In this document: positions 46,930 through 58,776 of the stretch, in pieces
Numbering within the stretch: position 1 is the first letter of the stretch
How the letters are laid out: each line of letters opens with the position of its first letter
DNA from: Trichomonas vaginalis G3
Taxonomy: Eukaryota > Parabasalia > Trichomonadida > Trichomonadidae
NCBI RefSeq assembly: GCF_026262505.1
Contig: NC_067206.1
Span: 15,372,205 to 15,436,204, forward strand
Direction of reading: 5' to 3'
DNA: 64,000 bases
Notes under the pieces: model-generated
Databases searched by the model: none
Seen by the model: the letters and a program-made list of their open reading frames with translations, nothing else
Told to the model about the DNA's origin: nothing
Position numbers and translations under genes: made by a program

Positions 46930-47166
46930 TTATAACTCTCTTCCTTTCTCCAACTCTTCTAGCTTCTTCCTAAGTTTAGCAATGTTGTCCTCATGAAGTT
47001 TAATCTTTCTCAAAATTCCTTCTTTATCTAATGGTTGCTTTATCTTTCTAAACTGAACTCTACCATCCTTCATAGTATGAATGTAAAAACCTTCTGGAAT
47101 AGTTCCTGATTTAATGTATTCTACCAAAAACTTTTGTTTCATTGCTTCAGTGACTTTATTTGTCAT
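46930..47166 (-). CDS. Small conserved Polinton protein, KDGR-RK-PL motif (B)
   Basis: 78 residues from MTNKVTEAMKQKFLVEYIKS. The possible upstream start uses a non-ATG codon and is not preferred. Same motif and helix as 21935-22177, almost identical over most of its length, with a different last few residues (EKGREL). Role unknown. Confidence 0.7.
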   Translation of the reverse strand: MTNKVTEAMKQKFLVEYIKSGTIPEGFYIHTMKDGRVQFRKIKQPLDKEGILRKIKLHEDNIAKLRKKLEELEKGREL

Positions 47167-47214
47167 TTCAATCAAATAAAAATTTTAATATTAAATAAAA
47201 ATAACGTTATTTTT

Positions 47215-47673
47215 TCAATAAGGAAACGCAGGAGTTTTACGATTTATTTGAGGAGTAGGTTCTGGTTTAAATGTTGGAGTCAGTTTAGGAGTTGACTTTT
47301 GAACAGGAGTTTGTACTTCCATAGGTTCAGGAGTCATTGAAGGTTTTGCTTGTGAAGGCGTTGGTTTTGGCGAAGGTGTTGGAGTTTGTTTAACTTCAGC
47401 TACTTCAGTATTATTTACAACATTTGCTTTATTTCTTTTCAACATCATAACTGCTCCTGCTGTAGCTAGCAAACCTAGTGGGAGACCATATTTTATATAA
47501 GGACTTGACCAAATGCTATTTTTGACAGGAGCTGGTGGAACACCTAACCTTGGTGAGACTGCTCTTTGCCATTGTGCAGCTCGTAAGAAATATTCAATAG
47601 GTGCTCCATAATCGTTTGGTAAAGTTTGTTTCATAGATGGTGAAGGTTCACGAGAGTTTGATGAAGAACTCAT
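47215..47673 (-). CDS. Single-pass membrane Polinton protein (B)
   Basis: 152 residues; like 22227-22667 but with six extra residues in the Pro/Thr/Lys tail (an additional TPSPKP repeat), showing that the tail varies in repeat number. TM segment at about residues 62-78. Directly downstream of the major capsid gene. Confidence 0.6.
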   Translation of the reverse strand: MSSSSNSREPSPSMKQTLPNDYGAPIEYFLRAAQWQRAVSPRLGVPPAPVKNSIWSSPYIKYGLPLGLLATAGAVMMLKRNKANVVNNTEVAEVKQTPTPSPKPTPSQAKPSMTPEPMEVQTPVQKSTPKLTPTFKPEPTPQINRKTPAFPY

Positions 47674-47703
47674 TTATAAGCTTTAAAAATAAACGTTCAT
47701 CCT

Positions 47704-49277
47704 TTATTCCTCACCGTCGTCCGTAGCTAAGTTATAGTCATCTAATCTTATTATTGGGATTCCATTAGCACGCACCTGAATGGCAAAGCAACAATCCTCA
47801 TAAATCCAATAAGTGGCTTTGGTACATTTTCAGTTGCTAGTTCAATAGGTCCTTTAACAGACAATTTGTATGTTATTGGAGCAGTAGATGTTTGACCTTG
47901 CTGGAAGCAAAAGTCCACTTCTGTTGGAAAACCACATAAGAAATGTGTGTTGTCATAGCTATCCCATTTATGTTCCACACTACCATCATCCACCAATGAC
48001 CTCATAACATCTTCATTAAATCCTATCATATCATTGTTTGTATTGCAGGCGTTCGCAACCATTTCATAAAATACAGGTCCATATGATTTTTCAGGTTCTG
48101 CAGGCATATTTCCATAAGCTCCCATGGAAAGCTGAAGATATTTAAACTTAGGGTTCTCAAAATTAACATAATAGTTGTCTTTCTTTCTAAATAGTGCCCA
48201 AATACTTTTAACATTAATAGGTGTATAAGCTGCTGTAAATGTTGCACTTGAACTATCTGTATTCTTTGAGAATGAACCGTCCATAGGAATCCAATCCATA
48301 ACTTTAACAGGAAAACATAAAGCCTCGTTTGTATAATGTTCTACAAGTTCTGTATAAATGTTAGGGTCTAAAGAGAATGACTTTGGATGAATGAAACATT
48401 CATTAAAATCCATCTTTGTTCGAAATAGTTGCTGGTTTACAGTTGTAATAGTAACTGTTCCACTAGCTTCTACTGCCTTCGTTATCATAGTGAATGGTTC
48501 ATTCCATGGAACAAATTTATTTGTCGGTGGATTTGAATCTGAAGCAAATGCAACTTTAAGAGTTGGATTGAAAGCAATGATATCATTTACAGATATAGAT
48601 GTGCATTGTAAGGCGTCGCTACTGAACTTTACTTTAAGCTGAATGTTTCCTGCAAAAGCTGGAATAAATCGAATAGCTTCTAATGGAAGGAATCTTCTAA
48701 CAGGAATTCTTAAACGAAGCTTAAAATCAAATGATTTTCCTGCTGTAATTGGACCACTAACAATTTGTCCTGTTCTGCATGTTCCCGAATGACTCCATAC
48801 ATCTTCATGTCGAGTCTTTGAGAAAACATCTACTTTCTTTATTTGTTCGGTAGTTTGTGAGTTTGAAGTTATATATGCTTCTTCTCTTGCGTTGTCTTGA
48901 GAATATACGATACGACCATTTGCAAGGATTTGATATCCAGCAACTTCATAGAAAGCGTCATCGAAACCAATCCAAAATCCTGGTGGGTTTGTTTTATTGG
49001 AACCTGAACCAATTTCTTTATCTACAATAAATTGACCTTCCATTTTATACGTAATGAATGTATTGTAAAGGTCCAACATATTTTCACCAGGAGGTGAGAG
49101 ATTGAATGTTACCCATGTGTTATCTTTAGCAGTTCCAGGTTGTGATGGAATCTTTGCGTCAGAATATTTTCTATTAGTGTCACCAATTTGAACTGCATTG
49201 TCTATGATATCGAAATATGAGCGAATCTGATGAATATGCTCTGCTGGAGTAAATTCGTTTAACTGTTCGTTCTGCAT
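47704..49277 (-). pseudogene. Major capsid protein of Polinton B, broken
   Basis: Nearly identical to the 524-residue protein at 22698-24272 of A over most of its length. The gene is broken, about one break. Same neighbours on both sides as in A. Confidence 0.75.
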
Positions 49278-49304
49278 GTATTTACTTCAGATAAAAATAT
49301 CTAT

Positions 49305-49739
49305 TTACTTCATTATTCTCACTCTTCTTCTTGGCATTCGTGGTGGAAGTTGTTTCTTGATATTTTCAATGAACTGTACATTCTCTTTTGTCTCAACTTC
49401 TTTCACTGGCGGGTCAGGATTCTTTGACTCGGTTTGTTTTTCAATGAAATTCACGAACTTTGCAATAAGCTCTTGGTTCGTTATTGAAAGTACATCTGGC
49501 TTTTTTTCTTCTGGTTCTATTGACTTTTCAGTTTGAACAGAAGGTTTTATATGGGCTTCGTGGACTTCACCCTTACCATACACCTTAATGTTGTCGCTTT
49601 CTGCATTCGCTAATGGAACCTTTCTTTTTCTTACGTATATTTTACCATCTTTACTCTGACTTACGTAATAGAAAGGATGTTGTATTCCTCTTGCGTCATT
49701 TAATATAATAGACTCTCGCTCTGATTTTGACAAGCTCAT
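49305..49739 (-). CDS. Structural-cluster protein with basic C-terminus (B)
   Basis: 144 residues, homologous to 24300-24737. The segment corresponding to A's GC-hairpin peptide reads VYGKGEVHEAH, so the hairpin has decayed here. The flanking helical and Arg-rich parts (MPRRRVRIMK) are the same. Confidence 0.6.
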   Translation of the reverse strand: MSLSKSERESIILNDARGIQHPFYYVSQSKDGKIYVRKRKVPLANAESDNIKVYGKGEVHEAHIKPSVQTEKSIEPEEKKPDVLSITNQELIAKFVNFIEKQTESKNPDPPVKEVETKENVQFIENIKKQLPPRMPRRRVRIMK

Positions 49740-49784
49740 TTTACATCGGTTAAAGTTTTAATTTTGTTTTTTATCTGCAGTCAA

Positions 49785-50044
49785 ATGACTCAGACAAGCC
49801 CTACGGACAAGACCCAGGGGTCATAGATGTTGAAGCATTGAAGAAAGAAATTCGTGAGCAAATTTTATCCGAACTGAAGGAACAAAAACAAAAACAAAAG
49901 CCAGAGAGACCAAAGAGAAAACTTAGTGAAAAACAACTTGCTGCATTAGCTGCTGGAAGACAAAAGAACCCACGTTTGCTGGCGAAGAAAGCTAGAGAAG
50001 AAGCTGAAGCAAAAGCTAAAGAAGCTGAAGCAAAGAAAGAGTAA
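49785..50044 (+). pseudogene. Charged helical Polinton protein (B), broken
   Basis: Counterpart of 24783-25139: KEIREQILSELKEQKQKQKP, KLSEKQLAALAAGRQKNP and an Ala/Glu/Lys-rich end (EAEAKAKEAEAKKE). It ends 24 bases before the next gene, unlike in A where the two overlap. Broken, about one break. Confidence 0.45.
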
Positions 50045-50068
50045 ATGGTTTATTTTTATCCGAATTAA

Positions 50069-50925
50069 ATGTATAGACAAATACCTTTATCTGTTGCGTT
50101 CAGTAGTGAAAACCCTGACGTCAAAATAAAGGGGAACAGAGTAACGTTTAAGTTTCCAACAGACTGGATTGTGAACATAAATGAAGAGAAGTACATTGGC
50201 ATAACATCTATGTATATAACACATGCTTTCAGAAAGGTTGACTTTATACTTCAAGTCGAGATAGAAAATGACGAACAATCTTTAAGCGCCCAAAACATTC
50301 ACATATACAAATACTTCAATGACAGTACGACGTTAGAAGACTGTATAATTACATTTTACGAAAATTTTCAAAAGAAGTTTAACATTGAAGGACAAACTTT
50401 ACAGCCTTTACGTGAGTTTCTTGCACAACTGAAAGAAGAAGGAATTGTAGAAAGATTAATAGCTTTTCATTACGAGTTTGTAGCAAATGCTGATGGAACT
50501 CATGACTGTCAATTCATTGTATTCTCACCATTCAATGAAGTAGCTAAAAAGAAAAAAATCCATTAAGTATAAGATTTCAAATCTCTGAACCAAGTGATGA
50601 TTTCAAGAATGTTTTCAATTATGATGCAATGCTTCCGAGGAAAAATGAATTTTCCGAAATTAGATTTCCAGGTATTTGGGATAGAAAGCAAGCTATATTA
50701 TATTCAAACTTAAGTAAGGGAGTTGAAAATGAGTTCATTGGTCATACAAGAACTTCACCACTTCCTAACCCTAAATACTATAAATTAACTGGCTTCAATC
50801 GTGAGTTTTGGATAGACATGTTCTCCACTCATGACCATAACTGCCCAGTGTTCTTACCTCCAGACCATAAGGACTGTCTCTACATTGAAGCACAACTCTT
50901 AAACTCTACCATCGCAGTATTGTAA
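50069..50925 (+). pseudogene. Minor capsid/penton-like protein 1 (B), broken
   Basis: Same protein as 25079-25937. N- and C-terminal parts are nearly identical to A, but a middle stretch (about 50320-50475) is clearly more diverged, as if a block had been exchanged by recombination. About one break. Confidence 0.5.
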
Positions 50926-51969
50926 ATGACCACATGGGCTTCGCCCTTGCCGCTAGTTTTATTTTTATCACGAATGACCTCATTGCTGACAAAAATAAAT
51001 GACCTCAGAACTTCAACTTACGAATAAAGCTTGTTTTAGTCGTTATTGAGAAGTTAAACTTTTCAGCAAAGCAAGGACTAGAAGACTTACATAAGTCAAA
51101 TCCAATCTCTTGACCGTCATAAAGTGCTTTGTAAAGTTTCATTAAACTGAACTCAGAGTCTTTGTCATATGTTCCTTGCGGAACCATTAAACCTTTATCT
51201 TCATCATAGAAACACTGAACAGAGTCAGGAAACATTTCATTAGCGGTTAAAGCAATAACATCTTGCTTCACGCCTTTCATTCTGCAGTGAAATGCAACTT
51301 CATTTAAATCATTCGTGAGTAAGTCTATGTAAGTCTTCTTTCCACAAAATATTGACTTGTATGCTAAACTTTGTTTATCTTTTGTGATTTCTGCAAAGTC
51401 GCTATGAAATTGACCAAGGTTTTTACCAATGAGAACTCTTCCATAACGTTTCTCAAACTCTTCAGCTAAACGAGGGATATTTTCATTGTAGAGATGCATA
51501 CTGTCCGTATCGCTATAAAAGATGTTCATTCCTAAGTCCTCAGCAGTACAGAATACTTCACACATTATTCTCTTCGACATAGACAGAATGTTAACACCAA
51601 GTGGACAGAAGTTAAAGTGTCTGCAAATGCTTTTCGTTAGCTTGAAAATAGTTTTATCTGAACCATCCAAACCTTCGAACTTCACTATATGGTTGTAGTT
51701 TCTGATGGCATATCTTATAGCATCTTTGTCATTTACTATGGTTATTTTTGACTCAATAGGAGATATAATAGTTTTGCCATAAATACTGTTCAGAATGAGC
51801 TTTATATTTTCTTGCAAAGGATTTCCTTCTTTCTTATACTTTAACCTTAACTCAAACAACTTCTTTAATTCATCTCTTATTCTAATATCTCTGTTTCCAT
51901 CGTAATAGTATCCTTGCAACACTTCACATTTGACACCTTGATATTTTATGAGGTCTTGTAATGTTATAT

Positions 51970-53585
51970 TATCATAAGACGAAATGGTGGAAGTGAACTC
52001 AAAATAAGAGTAATTAGGTTATTTTGCCGACCAAATATATTTACAAGGCAAAATATCATATTACATGTCAACCTATTATCAGTATGTTTTGATAAAAAAA
52101 ATTTATCAAATATCATATTAAAATTAACATCTATATCTATATCAATATCTACACTATAAATTTTTTTATTCAATATCATAGATTTCAAAAATTTATTTCA
52201 ATTTTAAATTAATTTATGGTTTTCATCAAAATTGTTTTTTATTAAAAAGCATGTTTCACAATTTTTACGGTTTCTTTCAAAAGTTATAAAAAGAGAGTCA
52301 ATAAGAAATTTCAACGCTTCAAGAAGGAATCAAAGAAATTGACGAAGTTCCAGAATTTTATTCAACAATTCTTAATCAATTAACAAAAACTATACCAAAA
52401 CTTATCTTACCATCCAAATCAAATCACATTACATACGGAATAAACATTTAATCTTTTACCATTAAAATTATATTTATACGTTATTTAATTTTTTTACGTC
52501 TAAGTTGAATAGGATAATAGCCGAAGATATAAAGTAACTATAGTTTACAAGCTAAGGAACAAATCAGCATTGAAACTAAAAAATAACGTATTTGAATAAT
52601 TTCGTAAAAAATTAGAATTACTCGATATTAAGCATATTGCTTTTCTATCATATATGCTTATATTCTACAATATTGTTTCCAAACATCGGGCAACATCATA
52701 CGTATAATACAACTTTTTCGTACTTCTTTATCGAATTTAAATAGAACTAAGTTTTTATTTTAAATAAAAGAGAAATAATTCTAATCTATAATCTCATTAT
52801 TAATTTATTCTCATTTTAATATTTCATCGATTTTTTATTATCGATATTCAATATAAATGAATTCATATTATAATAGTATCTAGTATAACTAGGTATTCTA
52901 TCACAGTATTTCTTCAATTTATTATAATATTTCAGCATTTTTTAGTTTCAATGCTGATTTGTTCCTTAGCTTGTAAACTATAGTTACTTTATATCTTCGG
53001 CTATTATCCTATTCAACTTAGACGTAAAAAAATTAAATAACGTATAAATATAATTTTAATGGTAAAAGATTAAATGTTTATTCCGTATGTAATGTGATTT
53101 GATTTGGATGGTAAGATAAGTTTCGGTATAGTTTTTGTTAATTGATTAAGAATTGTTGAATAAAATTCTGGAACTTCGTCAATTTCTTTGATTCCCTCTT
53201 CCTCGCAATACAACTCCATATCATTAACTTGTATTTAAAGGCTTCCATATACAAAACTATATATAATGTTTGAAAGTTAAATCCAATCTTTTTCTATTTC
53301 TAAAAAAATTGAGACCTAAACACGAGATAGCTTTCAGAAAATTTTCAGGGACATTTTTAATCATTTTTTTATTTATTGTAATATCTTTGTTATTAAATTT
53401 GAATTGTTTAATATTTGAATGTAAAGAATTGAATAGTAATAATTTTAGTTTTAATACATAGCTAATTGCTAAGCAAAATAATTAATTTATTGTAATTTTG
53501 ACATGTAAACTAAAGGGGAATTTAGCCGGCCAAATAGATGTCACTTTTTGACTTCACCTCACTTCCACCATTTCGTCTTATGACA
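51970..53585. mobile_element. DNA transposon with long inverted arms inserted in Polinton B
   Basis: Tips TATCATAAGACGAAATGG and inverse TGTCATAAGACGAAATGG, continuing to GGAAGTGA (27 bp, one mismatch). Flanks are ATAT on both sides, and Polinton A shows the empty site. Inside, two 259-bp arms (52326-52584 and 52937-53195) are inverted copies around a 350-bp centre. One arm reads as the C-terminal end of a protein (EGIKEIDEVPEFYSTILNQL..., then a stop). No transposase of its own. Confidence 0.85.
52326..53195. repeat. Long inverted repeat, 259-bp arms
   Basis: Arms 52326-52584 and 52937-53195. A transcript through it would fold into a long hairpin. The arm's open frame of about 45 codons ends in KLILPSKSNHITYGINI and is not assignable. 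Confidence 0.8.
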
Positions 53586-56489
53586 ATATGGTCAACATAC
53601 ATTAAACAGCAAGTGTTTGAACTTCTGGGAACGTTAAGTTCTGGATTTAGTTCAGGGTCACAAACTATTAAAGGAAAGTGTCTATGTATTCAAATCTCTG
53701 TTATCTTAATGAGAACAAAGAAGCCAGACACAAACTTTTCACCAATGGGTTCCTTTTGGTCGTCATCGAATAAATGTCTCATGAGATACTCTGTGCTTAA
53801 CATTTCTTTCTTCATAACCTTTGGAATACCTTCTAAAGTATAAAGTCTTGCTATAGCGGATGGATATAATGAAACAGCGTCGAAGTCAGCAATGAGTTTC
53901 TTTTCGCTCTTTTGTTTAATGTTATCTGACAGCATACATCTTCCACCTTGAATGCAGCGTGAAATAAATTCTCTTGGTTTATTTGAGAGGTCATATAAAT
54001 TTCCATTCGGGAAGTACACTCTGTTCTCAAACAATTTGTTAGCAATAGAACAAATACTAACGTAGTCATAAACGTTTAAATCAAACTCTTTCAATATGTC
54101 ATTGCGGAACTTAACAAAACCTTCTCTTAAAATTCTTACATCTTGTTTGCAATAAAATGTGCTATACTTTTCTAAGTCGAAGTGGTTCTCATCTATTCTG
54201 CAACCTTTGATGGAATCTATGTTTTTCATGAATGTATCTGCATCCCGGATAAACTTACATGCTTCAGAAATGACACCAGTTCTGTTGTCATTTGCTAACA
54301 AAACACTGCTGTAGTAGTTGTATGGAAATACTTCTTTCGGTCCTGTTTGTAAGTTAAACATAGCAGGAAATAGTTTAAGCTTCTTATTTATAACACTGTA
54401 AGAGTCTTTTATAATAATTGCCCTTCCTTTATATAAGCCAGTTATTTGCATTGTTCGTGAACCTTTAATGATGGGAGTTCCTTTCACTTCTGTCATGTGT
54501 CTTAAGATGAAGTTTATATCATAACTGAGGTTATGGAAATATATTAAACTCTTGTCAGGAAGTCGCTCCAAAAATTCTGTTGCACAGTTCTGACCCCAAA
54601 TGCTTTCACTCACTGAACCATCTTCACTGTCATAACAGATGTTAAAAGCTTTATGAAAGCCATCGTACTGCACTCAAAGTCAGCAAAGAAAACGTGCTCA
54701 GGAATGAACTTGCACTTATTTTTATTTACTTCTTTTGACTCGGCTTTCTTCTTCAGTTGTACACAATACTTTGGAGCATATGTCAAATCTTTAAATGGTG
54801 CAAGGTTCTGTTTATATAAGTCAGTCGTATATGTGAAAAGTTCTCCATAAGAAATAGGTTCGAAATATTTGCACTCCCACAATGTTTTCATAACATCCCA
54901 TAACGGTGTTGTTCTATCATAACGAACTACATATTTATTTCTCTCTTTGTATAAATCTTCATTTGTTTCTCAATGTTCATTCCACCACACTCCTTCAAGA
55001 TTTCTATATAGTTGCGAATGAAATATGTTGTCATTGGTAATCTTTCATTTAGCATGTAGTGGTCTTCAACAAGAAGTAAGTCAATAGTTCGAACAGTTTC
55101 ACATTCTTTTGGTATGTATCTCTTTATTTCATTATGTCTTGAGTCATTGAATAACCAATGGTAACATTAAATGCTATACCTGTTGCGTCAGAAATTTCTT
55201 GTACTTTACTTTGAGGAAAGTCTCTAACACGAATGACTTCTCTCATGTGGTCAATAGTCTCTCCATCTACTCCAGCCTGAATGCAAGCATAAACGAAACA
55301 ATTGTCTTCTGTCATAAGTGTTGCAGTTCTTTTGTTCAGTTCATTGAAGATTTGGTAGCGTTCAAGATTTATAGGTAATGTGCAAAGATACTTCCAGAAC
55401 TGACCGCTTCTCTTCTTATAAAACTTCTTTTCACCATTATCTTTCCAAAAGCTTTCTATAAGTGCTGGGTTTCCTGTTTGCTTAAGAGCTTCCAAAATGG
55501 CTTTCTGGTCATTTGTCAGTGTGCTTTCATCTCTATATGGTCTCTTTTTTGGTTTGCCTTTCTTTACATCTGACATCGTTAAGCCTTCATATTCTGTTAA
55601 ATCATACATCTTTATTTCAGTAAGATTCTTTATGTTTGTCAAGAAGAAGTCATAGTGCATTTCAACAATACCTGCAGCATTTGCTTCTATCTCTGATATA
55701 AAGTTCTCCTTCAAGAGCTGATGTAGTAATGTTCCAATATTATTGAGGTTTAACGTAGAACATTCATACTTTCCACCAAGTTTATAACATACCATCCATC
55801 TCTGTTGTGAGTTTATTTTAATTTTCTCTAAGAGTCTCATGAAAACCTTACCGAAATGTTTGTGTAAGTAGTCTCTGTTTGGTTCATCTAAAGCTTCGAT
55901 GTTAAAGTCAATGAGTCTATTGCCTGACTTCACATTTCTCTTCCTATTCTCTTCATCTTTCTTTAACCATCTCTCACCTTCTTTTGGTTTGTCGTCAATG
56001 GAACGAATGACATCGTTAGCTTTGCGAACTTGTTCTATAGCGCTCTTAAACATCTCTCTTCTCTGTTGTTTCAGTGTGTCGTCTCTTCTTCTTGTTTCAC
56101 CAACGTTTGCATTTGTTATGTCAAACATTTCTCTTCTTACTTCATGAGGTACTGAACGTCTATGATATAAGTCAATAGCAACGTCATTTAAAGGAAATGC
56201 TCTTGCATGGACTTCGTCCTCGCCGCGTTGCGGCTTTATGAACTCATGAATTCTATCATAACTTATTGCACCATTATAGTCTTTAATGAAGTCAGCGAGT
56301 GCTTTTTTGTTTGTTGCGTAATTTTGCTACTTCTATGTTAGCTTCTGTAAGAAGTTGTTTTATTTCCGAGTGTTCTAACTTAGACAACTTCCGATACATC
56401 TTTAGTAGGAAATAAAAAAATATTTTTTGAAAAAATTAGATTAGATTTTTTTAAGTTATTTTTCAAAATAATTTAATATTTTTATTTTA

Positions 56490-56960
56490 ATGAAACACAT
56501 GCAAGATTGCAAGTTCTTTTCATACAATGCTCTCGCTACTGCCATCAAGAATGAGTTCAATAATGCTTCAAATGTTAATGTTATCTTTAACAAGAAGTTT
56601 GTGAAAGAATCTAAGTTTGGTCAGTATGTCAGACCATTAGCTATCGTCATTGACCGCAAACGTTATACTTCACAAGAGTTAGCAGTAGTTTTGAAACAAA
56701 AGAGTTTCTTCGTGAATGTCAAAGATACTCATTATACTGTATAAAGAACTCTAATTGACTTCTTCAGTATTGCTTTAAATCTTTCCGAACAGAAAGAATA
56801 TAAGAAGGGTGAAACAAATGTGAAATATTATCCTTCATCTCTGAAGACAATAACGAACAAAGATGTTATACAGAAATTCTTACCAAAGGTTGAAGAAGCT
56901 TCTATTGACATTGACGAAGGAAGTGAAATGGTTGAAGAAATAGACCCTGAAGCTATTTAA
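56490..56960 (+). pseudogene. Conserved Polinton protein (B copy of 29928-30401), broken
   Basis: Same start MKHMQDCKFFSYNALATAIK and same acidic end as the A copy; about one break. Same divergent position beside the polymerase gene. Confidence 0.55.
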
Positions 56961-56978
56961 GCAAAAATATATTTTTGG

Positions 56979-57194
56979 TTAGTCTTCATATCGATATTTT
57001 ACAACAATTCCCCAATGTATAAACTTTTCATACGCTTTTTCATAAGCTTTATATACCTTCAGAAATTTTGCATAATCTTTAGAAGCATTTAGATATTGTT
57101 TAAATGCTTTGTATGTCTTCAGAAATTTTGCATAATCTTTTACATGTTGTTCGTTCTCTTCTTCTGTCATGAGTTCCGAATATTCTAAATTCAT
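56979..57194 (-). CDS. Small repeat protein unique to Polinton B
   Basis: 71 residues, MNLEYSELMTEEENEQHVK. It contains an internal duplication: KDYAKFLKTYKAFKQYL and KDYAKFLKVYKAYEKAY, both amphipathic helices with Lys/Tyr periodicity; the underlying DNA also repeats (CTTCAGAAATTTTGCATAA twice). Absent from A at this place. Own T-rich upstream region. Function unknown. Confidence 0.5.
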   Translation of the reverse strand: MNLEYSELMTEEENEQHVKDYAKFLKTYKAFKQYLNASKDYAKFLKVYKAYEKAYEKFIHWGIVVKYRYED

Positions 57195-57249
57195 GTTCTT
57201 TCATATGAGATAAAATTTTATAAAAAAAATAAAATTAGCTTAGATTTTT

Positions 57250-58076
57250 TTATTCTTCCTCTTTGAAGTTATCGAAATATTCTGTTATTTTTTCCTTCAG
57301 TAATGTTAAGTCTTCTTTGAATGTAAGTATTGTGCAACCTTTGATGTCATAGTGTGTTTGAGGAAGAGTATTTTTGACAATTTCCTTTATTTGCTCATTC
57401 GGTGTCATTGAAATCGGTAAGTTTTCACGATAGAACCAGTTTCTGTCAGATTTATATATTTTAGCTAAGTCATAAAAGCTCTTGTTGTTTCTTCTGACTA
57501 AATGCAACATAACCACATCTTTATCTTCTTCTTTCTCCAACTCTTCAGTATATATCATATACTTATAACTCTTTTCCTTTCCTTTTGGTACCGAACGCGG
57601 TATTCTTTTCTGTATGCTTTTGTCTTTGGATTCAATGACTTCATCTTTTGCTTGAAGTTTCTTTTCCATCTCTCCACGTTCTGCTTTATATAGTTCATCT
57701 AACATCATGAAAATATAACAAGCATAACGAGGTGAAGCCCACATTGCTACAGCGTTTACTAAAAGTCTATGAACATAATAACCTTTCAAACCAGGAGCCA
57801 AATTCTTGCGATTTTCGTACGGAATCTCTTCTCTCGGTTTTCCGAGGGAAGCAATCATATGAGGAAATTCTTCTAAAAGTTCTTTTGTCTGTTGGTTTTC
57901 AAACCAATGATATGCTTGCTTTGTAGAACGAAGAGCATTCATTATACTTTGCATTTGGTACATGTCATCTTTGACCGAACGAATGAGCGAAGTTGTTTGT
58001 TATACTGTATGTATTCGTATTCTTCATTTATAGCTTCATGGACTATAACTGTTGTTGTGTTCTCTGATGTTGTCAT
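57250..58076 (-). pseudogene. KilA-N protein with charged C-terminal domain (B), broken
   Basis: Counterpart of 30506-31333: LAPGLKGYYVHRLLVNAVAM, WASPRYACYIFMMLDELY, coiled-coil linker, and the same C-terminal domain. About one break near the start region of the protein. Confidence 0.65.
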
Positions 58077-58132
58077 TACTGTCTTTACATACAAAATAAA
58101 AAAATAAATAAAAATAAAACTAACTTTATTTT
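58077..58132 (-). promoter_or_regulatory. Polinton promoter-like element
   Basis: Minus strand: AAAGTTAGTTTTATTTTTAT, T-rich spacer, TTTTGTATGTAAAGACAG, start codon at 58076. Confidence 0.55.
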
Positions 58133-58164
58133 CTGACTTTCACAAAAGACCAAAAATAAACGCT

Positions 58165-58776
58165 TTACATGTATTTTTCAGCAACTTCGTCAAATAATTT
58201 TATAGCTTTATCTATCTCATCTACTTCAAACGTTTCTTTACCTTTCGTGGGAGCACCATACATTTTCTCAAAAACTTCAAGCAGTTCTGTTTCAGCAGCT
58301 CTCATATCATTAACAAACACAACCTTGACTCTATTGACTGTACTGTCATATCTTTGAGTTATATTATATGTCCTTCCTATCTTATATCTTTTTGTGTTGA
58401 AGTCCTTCGGTTTCTGAACGATGTAAAGTAAGCCTTCACTGCAACGTTCCGTATCGAATGAACCATATGTTATGAAGTTATATCCAACAACTGGGTCTAA
58501 CCATAACAAAACTATTGGTATAAGACTTTTGTCTATAAGATATGCTCTTGTTCCATGAAATGCTACTGATATCATAAGCTCAGGATTTCTTGTCAAAATT
58601 TTCTGAGTTGAAGCATTTCTAACCCAGTCGTTTGTTTTCTTTCCAGATGGAGATATAATGTCTGACAAAGAATATTTGTTGTATTTCTTTGAGTATCTTA
58701 CGTTTAAATCACCTATTCTAACCACTTTGGTGTCATTGTCTATCTTTCTAACTGTTTCAAACTCAATGTTTGTCAT
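58165..58776 (-). CDS. KilA-N-like protein fused to a T5orf172/GIY-YIG-like domain
   Basis: 203 residues from MTNIEFETVRKIDNDTKV; an upstream Met in frame lies in the promoter-like segment and is not preferred. Residues about 25-105 (KYSLSDIISPSGKKTNDWVR; VAFHGTRAYLIDKSLIPIVL) resemble the KilA-N/MSV199 class. Residues about 115-195 (GLLYIVQKPKDF, YKIGRTYNITQRYDS, AAETELLEVFEKMYG, ETFEV) follow the T5orf172 pattern, a GIY-YIG-type nuclease fold. Such fusions are known in large DNA viruses. Polinton A carries a plain KilA-N gene in the equivalent slot. The frame is whole. Confidence 0.7.
   Translation of the reverse strand: MTNIEFETVRKIDNDTKVVRIGDLNVRYSKKYNKYSLSDIISPSGKKTNDWVRNASTQKILTRNPELMISVAFHGTRAYLIDKSLIPIVLLWLDPVVGYNFITYGSFDTERCSEGLLYIVQKPKDFNTKRYKIGRTYNITQRYDSTVNRVKVVFVNDMRAAETELLEVFEKMYGAPTKGKETFEVDEIDKAIKLFDEVAEKYM

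Larger units (their letters stand above)
51005..56399 (-). pseudogene. DNA polymerase B of Polinton B, broken and interrupted
   Basis: Homologous to 26084-29836. Motifs seen: FFADFECST and FHNLSYDINFIL (exonuclease), DAVSLYPSAI (polymerase motif A), LILNSIYGKTI (B), FYSDTDSMHLY (C). N-terminal region with EDNCFVYACIQAGVDGE. It is split by a 1,616-bp transposon (51970-53585) and has about five further breaks. It cannot make a polymerase as it stands. Confidence 0.85.
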
